10,262 bases of DNA, from contig QXYA01000035.1 of NCBI GenBank assembly GCA_009887135.1, positions 1 through 10,262 on the forward strand, in the 5' to 3' direction. The translations under genes and the position numbers were made by a program. Source of the stretch: Candidatus Poseidoniales archaeon. Lineage in GTDB: Archaea > Thermoplasmatota > Poseidoniia > Poseidoniales > Poseidoniaceae. The notes beneath the pieces were generated by a model. It had not been told where the DNA came from. It did not search any database and saw nothing but the letters and a program-made list of their open reading frames with translations. The stretch's first letter is position 1, and every line of letters begins with the position of its first letter. Below, piece by piece: positions 1 through 6,370 of the stretch.

Positions 1-1316
1 AGGAGGTCATCATACCCCTGTCCAATACCTGCGAAAACGATTGGTCGCCCTGTAGCATAAGCTATTGAAAGGCCCGCTCCGCCTTTAGCATCCGTATCCA
101 TTTTAGAGAGAACTGCCCCATCGAATTTCATCATTTCTTGGAACATTTTCGCCTGATCGACTGCATCGTTTCCTGCAAGGGCATCTCCAACGAACAATAC
201 AAGATGAGGGTCAGCAACTCTTCGAACCTTTTCCAATTCCTTCATTAGATTGGTTTTGTTTTGCATACGCCCTGCAGTGTCTACAAGAACGACATCAATT
301 CCCTTTGCTTTCGCTGATTCTATCGCATCGCGAGCAATCGCTGCCGCATCTCCCCCACGCTGGCTTGAGATACATCGAATTCCTAGGTTTTCACAATGCG
401 ATTCAAGTTGTTGAATCGCTCCAGCACGGAACGTATCCCCTGCTGCGGCTATGACAGAATGGCCGTTTGACTGAAGGCGATGAGCAATCTTCGCTGCTGT
501 TGTTGTTTTTCCAGTCCCGTTAACACCAACGAGCATGACAACCACTGGTGCATCACCCGCATCCAAAAACGATTGAACTGAGGCATCAAAGTCCCAATAG
601 CCAGCCGAAAGAAGGTTGCGTAATGCTCGTTTTAGAGCTGCTTCAAGAACTTTAGCAAGTTCAGCACCTCGGCGAAGTCGTGCTCCAACAAGGCTCTTTC
701 TCAATGCAGATAGAACTGAAGTGACTGCTTCACTTGAAATGTCAGATTCAAGAAGCATCCATTCTAATTCTTCAAGAAGATCATCGAGAACTTTCCCTTG
801 CTTGATGATTCGTCCACCTTGGGAGACAATACCTCCTCCAAGTTCGATTGAAACTGAACCTGATTGTGTTTGAATTTCTGCTCTTTCAGTCGAGCCTTTT
901 GGAGCGGCCTTAACTTCAACTAGTTGTCGTCCAGTTGTTGTCCTCATCATCGATAGATCAACACGAGACCCTTGCGGTTTAGCAACATCAGTAGCCTTTC
1001 TGCGACGTAATTCCTTGATGCGTTGTTTTTCCAACTTTTCCATTCGCTTTCGCTCATTTTTAGAAAGTTGACGAGGCAGTTCTATCTCATCCTCATCTTC
1101 GTCCCAATCATCCCATTCATCATCAGATTCGATTGGTTCAACGGGCGTTTCAGTTGGTTCAGCAAGAGGTTCATCATCCCAATCTTCTTCAATCTCAGTG
1201 GCTGTCTGAAGAGCGACTTGACCCTCTTCAGAATCCTCTGTTGCTGTTAACTCATCAGAATCAACATCTTCGGCGACCTCTTGGACGCGACGTTTGAATC
1301 GATCAAACAATCCCAT
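1..1316 (-). CDS. ftsY: Signal recognition particle receptor FtsY (C-terminus cut by window edge)
   Basis: SRP-family GTPase that docks ribosome-nascent chain-SRP complexes at the membrane. The 438 visible residues start with an amphipathic basic helix (MGLFDRFKRR), then a very acidic Trp-containing region (about 43-80, including DDEWDDWDEDEDE), a basic helix (about 86-108) and the NG GTPase domain. GTPase motifs are all visible: P-loop GVNGTGKTTT near 263-272, DTFRAGA near 293, DTAGR near 345, SKMDTDAKGG near 402 and the closing GIGQGYDDL near 430. Only about 15-20 residues should be missing beyond base 1. The acidic plus basic N-terminus is the variable A domain, which contacts membrane in this family. 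The ATG at 1316 lies 8 bases after the prefoldin alpha stop, with a Shine-Dalgarno sequence that overlaps that stop, so translation is probably coupled. The identification is very secure; the role of the acidic region is inferred. Confidence 0.97.
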   Translation of the reverse strand, partial: MGLFDRFKRRVQEVAEDVDSDELTATEDSEEGQVALQTATEIEEDWDDEPLAEPTETPVEPIESDDEWDDWDEDEDEIELPRQLSKNERKRMEKLEKQRIKELRRRKATDVAKPQGSRVDLSMMRTTTGRQLVEVKAAPKGSTERAEIQTQSGSVSIELGGGIVSQGGRIIKQGKVLDDLLEELEWMLLESDISSEAVTSVLSALRKSLVGARLRRGAELAKVLEAALKRALRNLLSAGYWDFDASVQSFLDAGDAPVVVMLVGVNGTGKTTTAAKIAHRLQSNGHSVIAAAGDTFRAGAIQQLESHCENLGIRCISSQRGGDAAAIARDAIESAKAKGIDVVLVDTAGRMQNKTNLMKELEKVRRVADPHLVLFVGDALAGNDAVDQAKMFQEMMKFDGAVLSKMDTDAKGGAGLSIAYATGRPIVFAGIGQGYDDL

Positions 1317-1319
1317 ATC

Positions 1320-1325
1320 CTCACC
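1320..1325 (-). promoter_or_regulatory. Shine-Dalgarno of ftsY overlapping the pfdA stop codon
   Basis: On the minus strand the bases read TAGGTGAGGATATG. The TAG is the prefoldin alpha stop (1327-1325) and GGTGAG (1325-1320) pairs with the 16S 3' end, leaving 3 bases before the ftsY ATG. This supports the chosen ftsY start and suggests coupled translation. Confidence 0.6.
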
Positions 1326-1894
1326 TAGTCATCCAGTGTTAGTTGATTACCAAACATACCGCCGCGGCGGCGATTTGGTTTCGTAGTTGTAGATTCTTCT
1401 TGTTCTAGTTCAGCCGGTTCGGTTTCTTGCTCAATAGGTTGGTCAACAAGAGGGGTGGGTTGTTCTTGTTCATGTTGCGCTACTGCTGCTTGAGTAAATG
1501 TCTTGGCAAGAGATGAAATTGTAGATTCAAGTTGTTGGCTTTGGGATTGGAGGTTTTCTAGGAGTGAACCGAGTTCTTCCATTCTCTCTCGGGTCACAGA
1601 AGCTGCATCAGACCAGGTGCGCTCACCAAAGATTCCGCTTCCTAGATCGATAATTGCTGTCCCTTCGCCGCCACCTGGGTGTTTACAGCTGAGCGTTACC
1701 CCAGCGCCGATCGAAACATGCATGTTCATTTCTGAATCATGATTTTTCTTGGAAAGGGTTTCAAGAATTGTTGCAGTTACGTCATGTTCACCAAGAACAT
1801 TGAGGACTTGTTCAACACGTTCTTGGACTTCATGATAGCGTTCACGATTCATCTCAACGAGTCGTGCTGTTTGTTCGAGTTCTGTCTGTTCCAA
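1325..1894 (-). CDS. pfdA: Prefoldin alpha subunit with extended C-terminal tail
   Basis: Subunit of the hexameric prefoldin chaperone (two alpha, four beta), which holds unfolded proteins with coiled-coil tentacles and passes them to the thermosome. The 189 residues show an N-terminal coiled coil (about 1-50), the beta-hairpin core typical of alpha subunits (about 60-97, with VSIGAGVTLSC and IIDLGSGIFGE) and a second coiled coil (about 100-137). A Gln/Glu/Pro-rich tail follows (about 140-174) and ends with RRRGGMFGNQLTLDD. Family members are usually about 140-150 residues, so the last 45 or so are extra. The start is a TTG at 1894: an in-frame TGA lies five codons upstream with no ATG between, and GGGGCGAT sits just before it. 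The Met at codon 15 is a less likely alternative because it would cut the first helix. The position between eL20 and ftsY is the classic archaeal order. Confidence 0.93.
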   Translation of the reverse strand: MEQTELEQTARLVEMNRERYHEVQERVEQVLNVLGEHDVTATILETLSKKNHDSEMNMHVSIGAGVTLSCKHPGGGEGTAIIDLGSGIFGERTWSDAASVTRERMEELGSLLENLQSQSQQLESTISSLAKTFTQAAVAQHEQEQPTPLVDQPIEQETEPAELEQEESTTTKPNRRRGGMFGNQLTLDD

Positions 1895-1950
1895 TCTATC
1901 GCCCCATCATAGCCTAGAGGGGGTCGTTCATGAATGCGGCGATGTGCCTC

Positions 1951-2223
1951 TCACTCTTCTTCGGCAACAGGAGCGATTGTTCCACCCTCTGCTGCGATTT
2001 GGTCACGGAAGTGGTGAAGAACGGATGGCTCAGTTGATGTTCGAGGGTCGATTTCACCGATTGAGATGATGTCGATTGCTCGTCGATTTGCTTTATGGCG
2101 GGACCCAATCGTTGAGTACGCTCGGTGTTCAGCATCGTCTTTTGAACTTGCAACGATGTCGAGAGAGAACTTCTGTCTCATGCTTCCAAAGGGGGCTTGT
2201 CCAGCAACACGGTAGGCCTTCAT
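1951..2223 (-). CDS. rpl18a: 50S ribosomal protein eL20 (LX / L18a family)
   Basis: Small archaeal large-subunit ribosomal protein, 90 residues against roughly 60-80 for many LX proteins. The fold signature is visible: MKAYRVAGQA at the start, then a helix, then the conserved basic stretch TIGSRHKANRRAI (38-50) followed by the strand DIISIGEID. The C-terminal 25 or so residues (TEPSVLHHFRDQ onward) extend beyond the core and end in a run of acidic residues. The frame stays open upstream to 2382, but translation should begin at the ATG at 2223: the family begins at this residue, and a TTTAAA box centred about 27 bases upstream predicts a transcript starting at or next to this ATG (leaderless). 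It is the first gene of the eL20-pfdA-ftsY operon, with 56 bases to pfdA. Confidence 0.93.
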   Translation of the reverse strand: MKAYRVAGQAPFGSMRQKFSLDIVASSKDDAEHRAYSTIGSRHKANRRAIDIISIGEIDPRTSTEPSVLHHFRDQIAAEGGTIAPVAEEE

Positions 2224-2247
2224 GGTTCCTCGCGATTGGTTGGTTGA

Positions 2248-2253
2248 TTTAAA
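2248..2253 (-). promoter_or_regulatory. TATA-like box TTTAAA for the eL20 operon, possibly shared with the divergent protease gene
   Basis: TTTAAA is centred at 2250.5, about 27 bases upstream of the eL20 ATG at 2223. This is the spacing of an archaeal TATA box to its transcription start, so the mRNA would be leaderless. The hexamer is palindromic. On the plus strand it would place a start near 2277, giving the protease gene a leader of about 43 bases that contains its GGAGGT site. No experimental support. Confidence 0.5.
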
Positions 2254-2303
2254 CGCGATGGTTGACTTGACAAACGGCGCATCGCGTGTTTCATCAACGA
2301 TGA

Positions 2304-2309
2304 GGAGGT
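2304..2309 (+). promoter_or_regulatory. Shine-Dalgarno of the S8 protease gene
   Basis: GGAGGT lies 10 bases before the GTG at 2320. It decides the start: the nearby ATG at 2300 is in another frame, and the GTG opens directly into a hydrophobic signal peptide. Confidence 0.6.
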
Positions 2310-2319
2310 CCCTAACGTT

Positions 2320-5175
2320 GTGCGAAGCGCTCTTCTTCTTGTCTTGCTCTTGGCTGCACCTCTCTCCTTGGTGCATAATCAAGCTCCACTAGAACTCAGT
2401 GGAGAGGAAGTGCGGCTTACATTACCTGAGGGGGAAGTATGGACGCAAACGGCGTGGGATAATGCGATTCAATCTGGATACGTTCCTCTGAGAATCGTTT
2501 CCCCGACAGAACTTATTGCATGGAAACTCGATCCTACAATTCATTCGTTCGATGGAGTTGAATCGCTAAATGAGCCCGCTCCTTGGCAATCAATACCCTT
2601 TGATGGACAAGTCGTTACCATCGTTTTTGAACCAAGTTTGCCCGGAAAAATCCAACATGAAATCGTCGAGAATATTGCCAATCAACTGGGTAATCCAATT
2701 CTTGATTTGGCTCAAGATGCTGTTTTACCTCATGCTACAATTGAATGGAAGGATCATTATTCAACCGAATGGTTTTCCGAAATAGATGGCGTTCTGTGGC
2801 TGGAGCCTACTCTGGAGACCGTTAGTCGAAACCTCGGTAGTGCAGTTCAACTCTCACAACAGGATGCTGATTACAACTCACCACTTGCTTGGGAACTAGG
2901 ACTGAATGGAAGCGGTGTTGTCGTAGGTATCGCTGACTCAGGAATTGATGCGGATCATTCCTGCTTTCGAAACTTGACAAGCGACAGTATAGGAGATTCA
3001 CAACGTAAAATTCTTCACATCAATACCTCAATTGATGATTGGGATTCGCAAGGACATAGCGATTACCGTCACGGCACACATACAGCGGGTTCAGTAGGGT
3101 GTCACCCTGTGTCGACCGCAGAAGAATATCAGATTCCTTCCGCAGCAATGGCGCTTGGATATGGCACAAAACTTGTTGTTCAAGACATCGTTTCAGAAGA
3201 AGGTTGGCTCCCCCCTGATGTTGATTATTTATTGCTCGAGTCATCTGAATATGGCGCAGTTTTACATTCCGATTCTTGGGGCGACGATACGACAGAATAC
3301 ACGCTCCGGTCAGGTGACTTTGATGCGTTCACTCGAGAATATCCCTGGTCGCTTCCATTGATTGCTCCGGGAAATAACGGTGGCGACGTGTTGGAACCTG
3401 CAAACGCAAGAAACGTAATTGCAATCGGCGCATCAACCAAGGACGATGATCCTGAACGATGGGGTTCTTCCGTTCACGGACCCACTGAAGCTGGTACAAG
3501 AGGCGTGTTTGCCCTTGCGCCTGGTGTATCGATTACTTCTGCGAGATCCGATGGCCAAAACAACACGTGGAACTCAGGACATCACACACTCAGCGGAACG
3601 AGTATGTCAACACCAACTGCTGCAGGGTTCGCCAGCATCCTAGAACAGATGGTACGGGACGGTTGGTTCACCGGCCATAATGAGTCAATTGAAAGCGTAG
3701 ACTCACGTTCTCTTCAACCATGGTTTTCAAGCACCCCTTCGTTTCAACACGACCTTCTTCTCGGTGAAGGTTTCACTCCTAGCGCACCTCTTTTGAAATC
3801 ACTTCTTGCACTCTCAACAACTCCATTATCAGAAGATTTCAGAAATGGGGGGGCGGGAGGCAGCCCTTCTCCAAATGCCTACGATGGGTGGGGGCGATTG
3901 AACCTCTCCGAAGTAATAGATATCGAAGAGATTCAAAGTAACCTTATGCAGGAGGATGTTCGTCCAATTGAAAACATATGGATTCATGATTCTTATCGAC
4001 TGGAAAACGGAGAACCGCTTGATCTAATAAATCAAAGAAAGGGCGCCCAAGAACCCTTGGAATCACTCCTTTCCGCTCCATGGGACGGACTAGGGGCGCA
4101 AGGTCCCTTTTTGGGAACTGATGATGTCTTTCAACAGCGCTTTATCCTTCAACAGGGCCAAGATCTTGATATTCGAATGGCCTTCCAAGCTAAGCCTGAG
4201 CCTCATATGGTTGATGACTTACAACTTCTTGTAAAATTGCCAGACGGTCGGTTTGCAGTAGGGGATACCTACAAAGAAAATGGGTTTTCAATGTTGTATT
4301 ATGATTTTGCAGACCCATCGAATATGAGCGCATTTCCAAGCAGTAATGAAACAACTGTTGGCGTCTCGCTCTCTGCAGAGAGTTTGGATTCCAGTGCGTG
4401 GGTTGATGTCTTCGTTGTCGGAAGATATGTTACTCCCGGAAATGTCCCAAATTCCATTGGTGTTGATGGGAATAAGATCGGTTTTGGGATGGCGATTCAA
4501 GGCATAGTTCTCGACCCTGTTGGGCATACTGATGCTGATAATGATGGAGTGCCCTTTGAGGATGATTTGTGTCCGTTCACAGATGCCTCATCATGGGATG
4601 TAGATTTGGATGGATGCATTGATGATACGGATGCTGATGGCGTTGTAGATCCACTCGACGAATGTTTTGCTACTATTCAAGGCACTCCGGTTCAAGAAAA
4701 TGGTTGTGTAAAGATGAACGATGTCCCTCAAATCTTCTTTGATGCATCAGAGTTAATCGGACATAATAACACAACAATTCCTTTGAGATTTTCTGTTCTC
4801 GATAATGATCTCGTTGACATCAATATCACGTTGCAGCGCTCGAATAATTCATTGGGAATTGTTGCAATTTGTACCATTGTTGTGGAAAATGATTCATGGC
4901 GCACCTGTAATGTTGAGGTTGAAAATAGCTTTTTCCCACTCTCACCAAACGGGGAGTGGATTGTCGTCATCGAAGCCACTGATCGTAACACGAGTTGGTG
5001 GACTGAATCACAATCAAATATGTTTGAATCCCCTCATTTTATCATCGAGGTCTATGAGGAAAAGGAAGTCGAATTAAGAGAGGCTCCTAGATGGGTGTTG
5101 ACGTCGATATTGGCTCTATTTGTTCTCTCACTTCTCATTGCCACATTTTTACAGTATCTTCAACGAGAAAGATAG
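2320..5175 (+). CDS. Secreted, membrane-anchored subtilisin-family (S8) serine protease with thrombospondin type 3-like repeats
   Basis: Predicted extracellular endopeptidase of 951 residues. It has a signal peptide (about 1-20, RSALLLVLLLAAPLSLV), then a region of about 170 residues likely to be the propeptide. The S8 domain carries the complete triad: Asp206 in GIADSGID, His251 in RHGTHTAG and Ser428 in SGTSMSTPTAAG, with oxyanion Asn352 in APGNNG. A beta-rich region follows (about 550-730). Aspartate-rich repeats at 738-796 (DADNDGVPFEDDLCP, then DVDLDGC and DTDADGV) resemble calcium-binding thrombospondin type 3 repeats. A further beta-domain (about 800-910) leads to one transmembrane helix (926-946) and a tail YLQRER. 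This predicts a cell-surface enzyme tethered at its C-terminus. About a dozen Asn-X-Ser/Thr sequons fit a glycosylated surface protein. Starts with GTG after GGAGGT. Substrates are unknown; degradation of proteins outside the cell is the likely role. Confidence 0.94.
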   Translation: MRSALLLVLLLAAPLSLVHNQAPLELSGEEVRLTLPEGEVWTQTAWDNAIQSGYVPLRIVSPTELIAWKLDPTIHSFDGVESLNEPAPWQSIPFDGQVVTIVFEPSLPGKIQHEIVENIANQLGNPILDLAQDAVLPHATIEWKDHYSTEWFSEIDGVLWLEPTLETVSRNLGSAVQLSQQDADYNSPLAWELGLNGSGVVVGIADSGIDADHSCFRNLTSDSIGDSQRKILHINTSIDDWDSQGHSDYRHGTHTAGSVGCHPVSTAEEYQIPSAAMALGYGTKLVVQDIVSEEGWLPPDVDYLLLESSEYGAVLHSDSWGDDTTEYTLRSGDFDAFTREYPWSLPLIAPGNNGGDVLEPANARNVIAIGASTKDDDPERWGSSVHGPTEAGTRGVFALAPGVSITSARSDGQNNTWNSGHHTLSGTSMSTPTAAGFASILEQMVRDGWFTGHNESIESVDSRSLQPWFSSTPSFQHDLLLGEGFTPSAPLLKSLLALSTTPLSEDFRNGGAGGSPSPNAYDGWGRLNLSEVIDIEEIQSNLMQEDVRPIENIWIHDSYRLENGEPLDLINQRKGAQEPLESLLSAPWDGLGAQGPFLGTDDVFQQRFILQQGQDLDIRMAFQAKPEPHMVDDLQLLVKLPDGRFAVGDTYKENGFSMLYYDFADPSNMSAFPSSNETTVGVSLSAESLDSSAWVDVFVVGRYVTPGNVPNSIGVDGNKIGFGMAIQGIVLDPVGHTDADNDGVPFEDDLCPFTDASSWDVDLDGCIDDTDADGVVDPLDECFATIQGTPVQENGCVKMNDVPQIFFDASELIGHNNTTIPLRFSVLDNDLVDINITLQRSNNSLGIVAICTIVVENDSWRTCNVEVENSFFPLSPNGEWIVVIEATDRNTSWWTESQSNMFESPHFIIEVYEEKEVELREAPRWVLTSILALFVLSLLIATFLQYLQRER

Positions 5176-5221
5176 ACTGAAGCGGTTTTACCATACCGAC
5201 ATTTCCTTGAGAGCGGAGGGC

Positions 5222-5227
5222 TATATT
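5222..5227 (+). promoter_or_regulatory. Putative TATA box of the MamK-like actin gene
   Basis: TATATT, preceded by a purine-rich GAGCGGAGGG, is centred about 50 bases before the chosen ATG (5274). Archaeal spacing would start transcription near 5251, leaving a leader of about 22 bases that contains the GGTGAT ribosome site. It overlaps the TTG at 5226 that would give the longest frame, which argues against that start. Confidence 0.45.
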
Positions 5228-5263
5228 GAAACCGTATGGCATCCACGCTTGTTTATCCGAGAA

Positions 5264-5269
5264 GGTGAT
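5264..5269 (+). promoter_or_regulatory. Shine-Dalgarno GGTGAT deciding the actin-like gene start
   Basis: AAGGTGAT (5262-5269) matches the complement of the 16S 3' end. Three ATG codons in a row follow at 5268, 5271 and 5274. Only the third leaves 4 bases of spacing, the same as at the GGGP synthase gene, and it also starts the protein just before the first nucleotide-binding motif as in relatives. Confidence 0.55.
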
Positions 5270-5273
5270 GATG

Positions 5274-6278
5274 ATGAGTGAACGATTATATGTTGGAATT
5301 GATTTAGGAACCTTTCAATCGACGATTGCATCCAGCGCTGGCGCTATGCATTCTATTGAGACAGTCGTAGGACGACCAAAAGACCCTGTTGCTCGCAACT
5401 TCTTGAAGCGTGATGTTCTCTTCGGAGCAGATGCTTTGAAGAACAAACTCGCATGTAACCTATACCGCCCAATGGCCGCTGGTGTTGCACAAGATGATGA
5501 AGCAAACTTGGCTGCTGCTAAGGCCTTCGTATCTCATCTTATCGAGACAGTCGATCCTGAAGAATACGACGAGGTATTCGGAGTTATTTGCTCCCCTAGC
5601 CACGTTTCATTTACTGACAAGAGCAACCTCGTCGCCACACTCCGCGGACAGGTAAACGCAATCATGGTCGTTACAGAACCATTCGCAACAGCATTTGGTA
5701 TCGGTGAAATCGGCGGTTCTATCGTTGTCGACGTTGGCGCAGGTACAACCGACATTGCACGCATTCACGGAACATTCCCAACCGATGAAGACCAAGTCAC
5801 AGTCCAAGAAGCTGGAGATTGGCTCGATATCGAATTGATGACATTGATTTCAAAGAAGTTCACTGGCGCTCAGATCACCAAGGACATGGTCCGAAAGTGG
5901 AAGGAAGAATCCTCCTACGTAGGCGGAGACACACGCACAGTTGAAGTCAACCTCAGTGTTGATGGAAAGAACCAAACTGTCGATATCGGCGATTTAATTC
6001 AAGAAGCTTGTGAACTCCTCATTCCAAAGGTCGGAAATGCAATCAAGAGAATTGTTGCTGAAGCTGACCCTGAATACCAACCAGTTCTTCGAAACAACAT
6101 CATCCTATCCGGTGGAGGCTCCCTCATTGATGGACTCGCAGAGAGAATCGCTCGAGATATCTCAGACATCGGTGATGTCAATGTATGGTGTGTCGAAAAC
6201 CCGCTCGAAAAGGTTGCAGAAGGTGCTCTCATGCTCGCTGGCGAAATGCCTGATGACATGTACACAGCAATCAACTGA
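5274..6278 (+). CDS. MamK-like actin-family filament ATPase
   Basis: Predicted cytosolic actin-fold ATPase of 334 residues. Phosphate-1 motif YVGIDLGTFQST is at 6-17, phosphate-2 motif VVDVGAGTTDIA at 151-162 with Asp153, and adenosine motif ILSGGGSLIDG near 277-287. The central EPFATAFGIGE is an MreB/MamK-type sequence. Beyond generic motifs it matches what I recall of magnetosome MamK along its length: VVGRPKD early on, GTFPTDEDQVTVQEAGDWLD after phosphate-2, a SYVGG loop, DPEYQPVL before the adenosine motif and EMPDDMY at the end. MamK is about 347 residues, so the length fits. It lacks the Hsp70 substrate domain. The frame is open from a TTG at 5226, but the ribosome site favours 5274. 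Codons are strikingly C-ending (12 of 14 Asn are AAC), unlike the upstream protease gene, which suggests strong expression. No magnetosome genes are visible. Polymerisation and cytoskeletal role are inferred. Confidence 0.85.
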   Translation: MSERLYVGIDLGTFQSTIASSAGAMHSIETVVGRPKDPVARNFLKRDVLFGADALKNKLACNLYRPMAAGVAQDDEANLAAAKAFVSHLIETVDPEEYDEVFGVICSPSHVSFTDKSNLVATLRGQVNAIMVVTEPFATAFGIGEIGGSIVVDVGAGTTDIARIHGTFPTDEDQVTVQEAGDWLDIELMTLISKKFTGAQITKDMVRKWKEESSYVGGDTRTVEVNLSVDGKNQTVDIGDLIQEACELLIPKVGNAIKRIVAEADPEYQPVLRNNIILSGGGSLIDGLAERIARDISDIGDVNVWCVENPLEKVAEGALMLAGEMPDDMYTAIN

Positions 6279-6298
6279 TTCCGTTCACTGTTTTCACC

Positions 6299-6304
6299 TT
6301 AAAA
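6299..6304 (+). promoter_or_regulatory. Possible TATA-like element upstream of the coiled-coil gene
   Basis: TTAAAA in the 92-base gap would set a start near 6328 and a leader of about 43 bases. It is weak. The coiled-coil gene could equally be transcribed by read-through from the actin-like gene. Confidence 0.25.
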
Positions 6305-6306
6305 TC

Positions 6307-6326
6307 GGGGCTATTTGCCCTTCTTT
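6307..6326 (+). terminator. Weak hairpin with T-rich tail after the actin-like gene
   Basis: GGGC (6308-6311) pairs with GCCC (6317-6320) around a TATTT loop, followed by TTCTTT. A four-base stem is marginal, but T-rich stretches alone can terminate archaeal RNA polymerase. If active it would lower expression of the downstream coiled-coil gene relative to the actin-like gene. Confidence 0.25.
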
Positions 6327-6360
6327 GACAGGGAAGGTTCAAGAGTGGTTGTGTCTCGAT

Positions 6361-6366
6361 AGGTTA
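6361..6366 (+). promoter_or_regulatory. Shine-Dalgarno-like AGGTTA before the coiled-coil gene
   Basis: AGGTTA ends 4 bases before the ATG at 6371. It differs by one base from the AGGTGA used at neighbouring genes and has similar spacing, supporting this start over the internal Met at codon 26. Confidence 0.35.
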
Positions 6367-6370
6367 CTGT

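Noticed and set aside
616..1250. Plus-strand open frames, one Arg/Ser-rich and one hydrophobic, opposite the N-terminal half of ftsY
   Set aside because: They are antisense shadows of ftsY, whose minus-strand frame has all GTPase motifs. They have no ribosome site and low-complexity composition.
2224..2382. N-terminal extension of eL20 by 53 residues
   Set aside because: The family begins at the inner MKAYRV, the extension would overlap the protease start, and the TTTAAA box fits a transcript starting at the inner ATG.
5226..5273. Longer actin-like protein starting at TTG 5226
   Set aside because: The TTG lies within the TATA-like box, has no ribosome site, and would add 16 residues before the first nucleotide-binding motif with no family counterpart.
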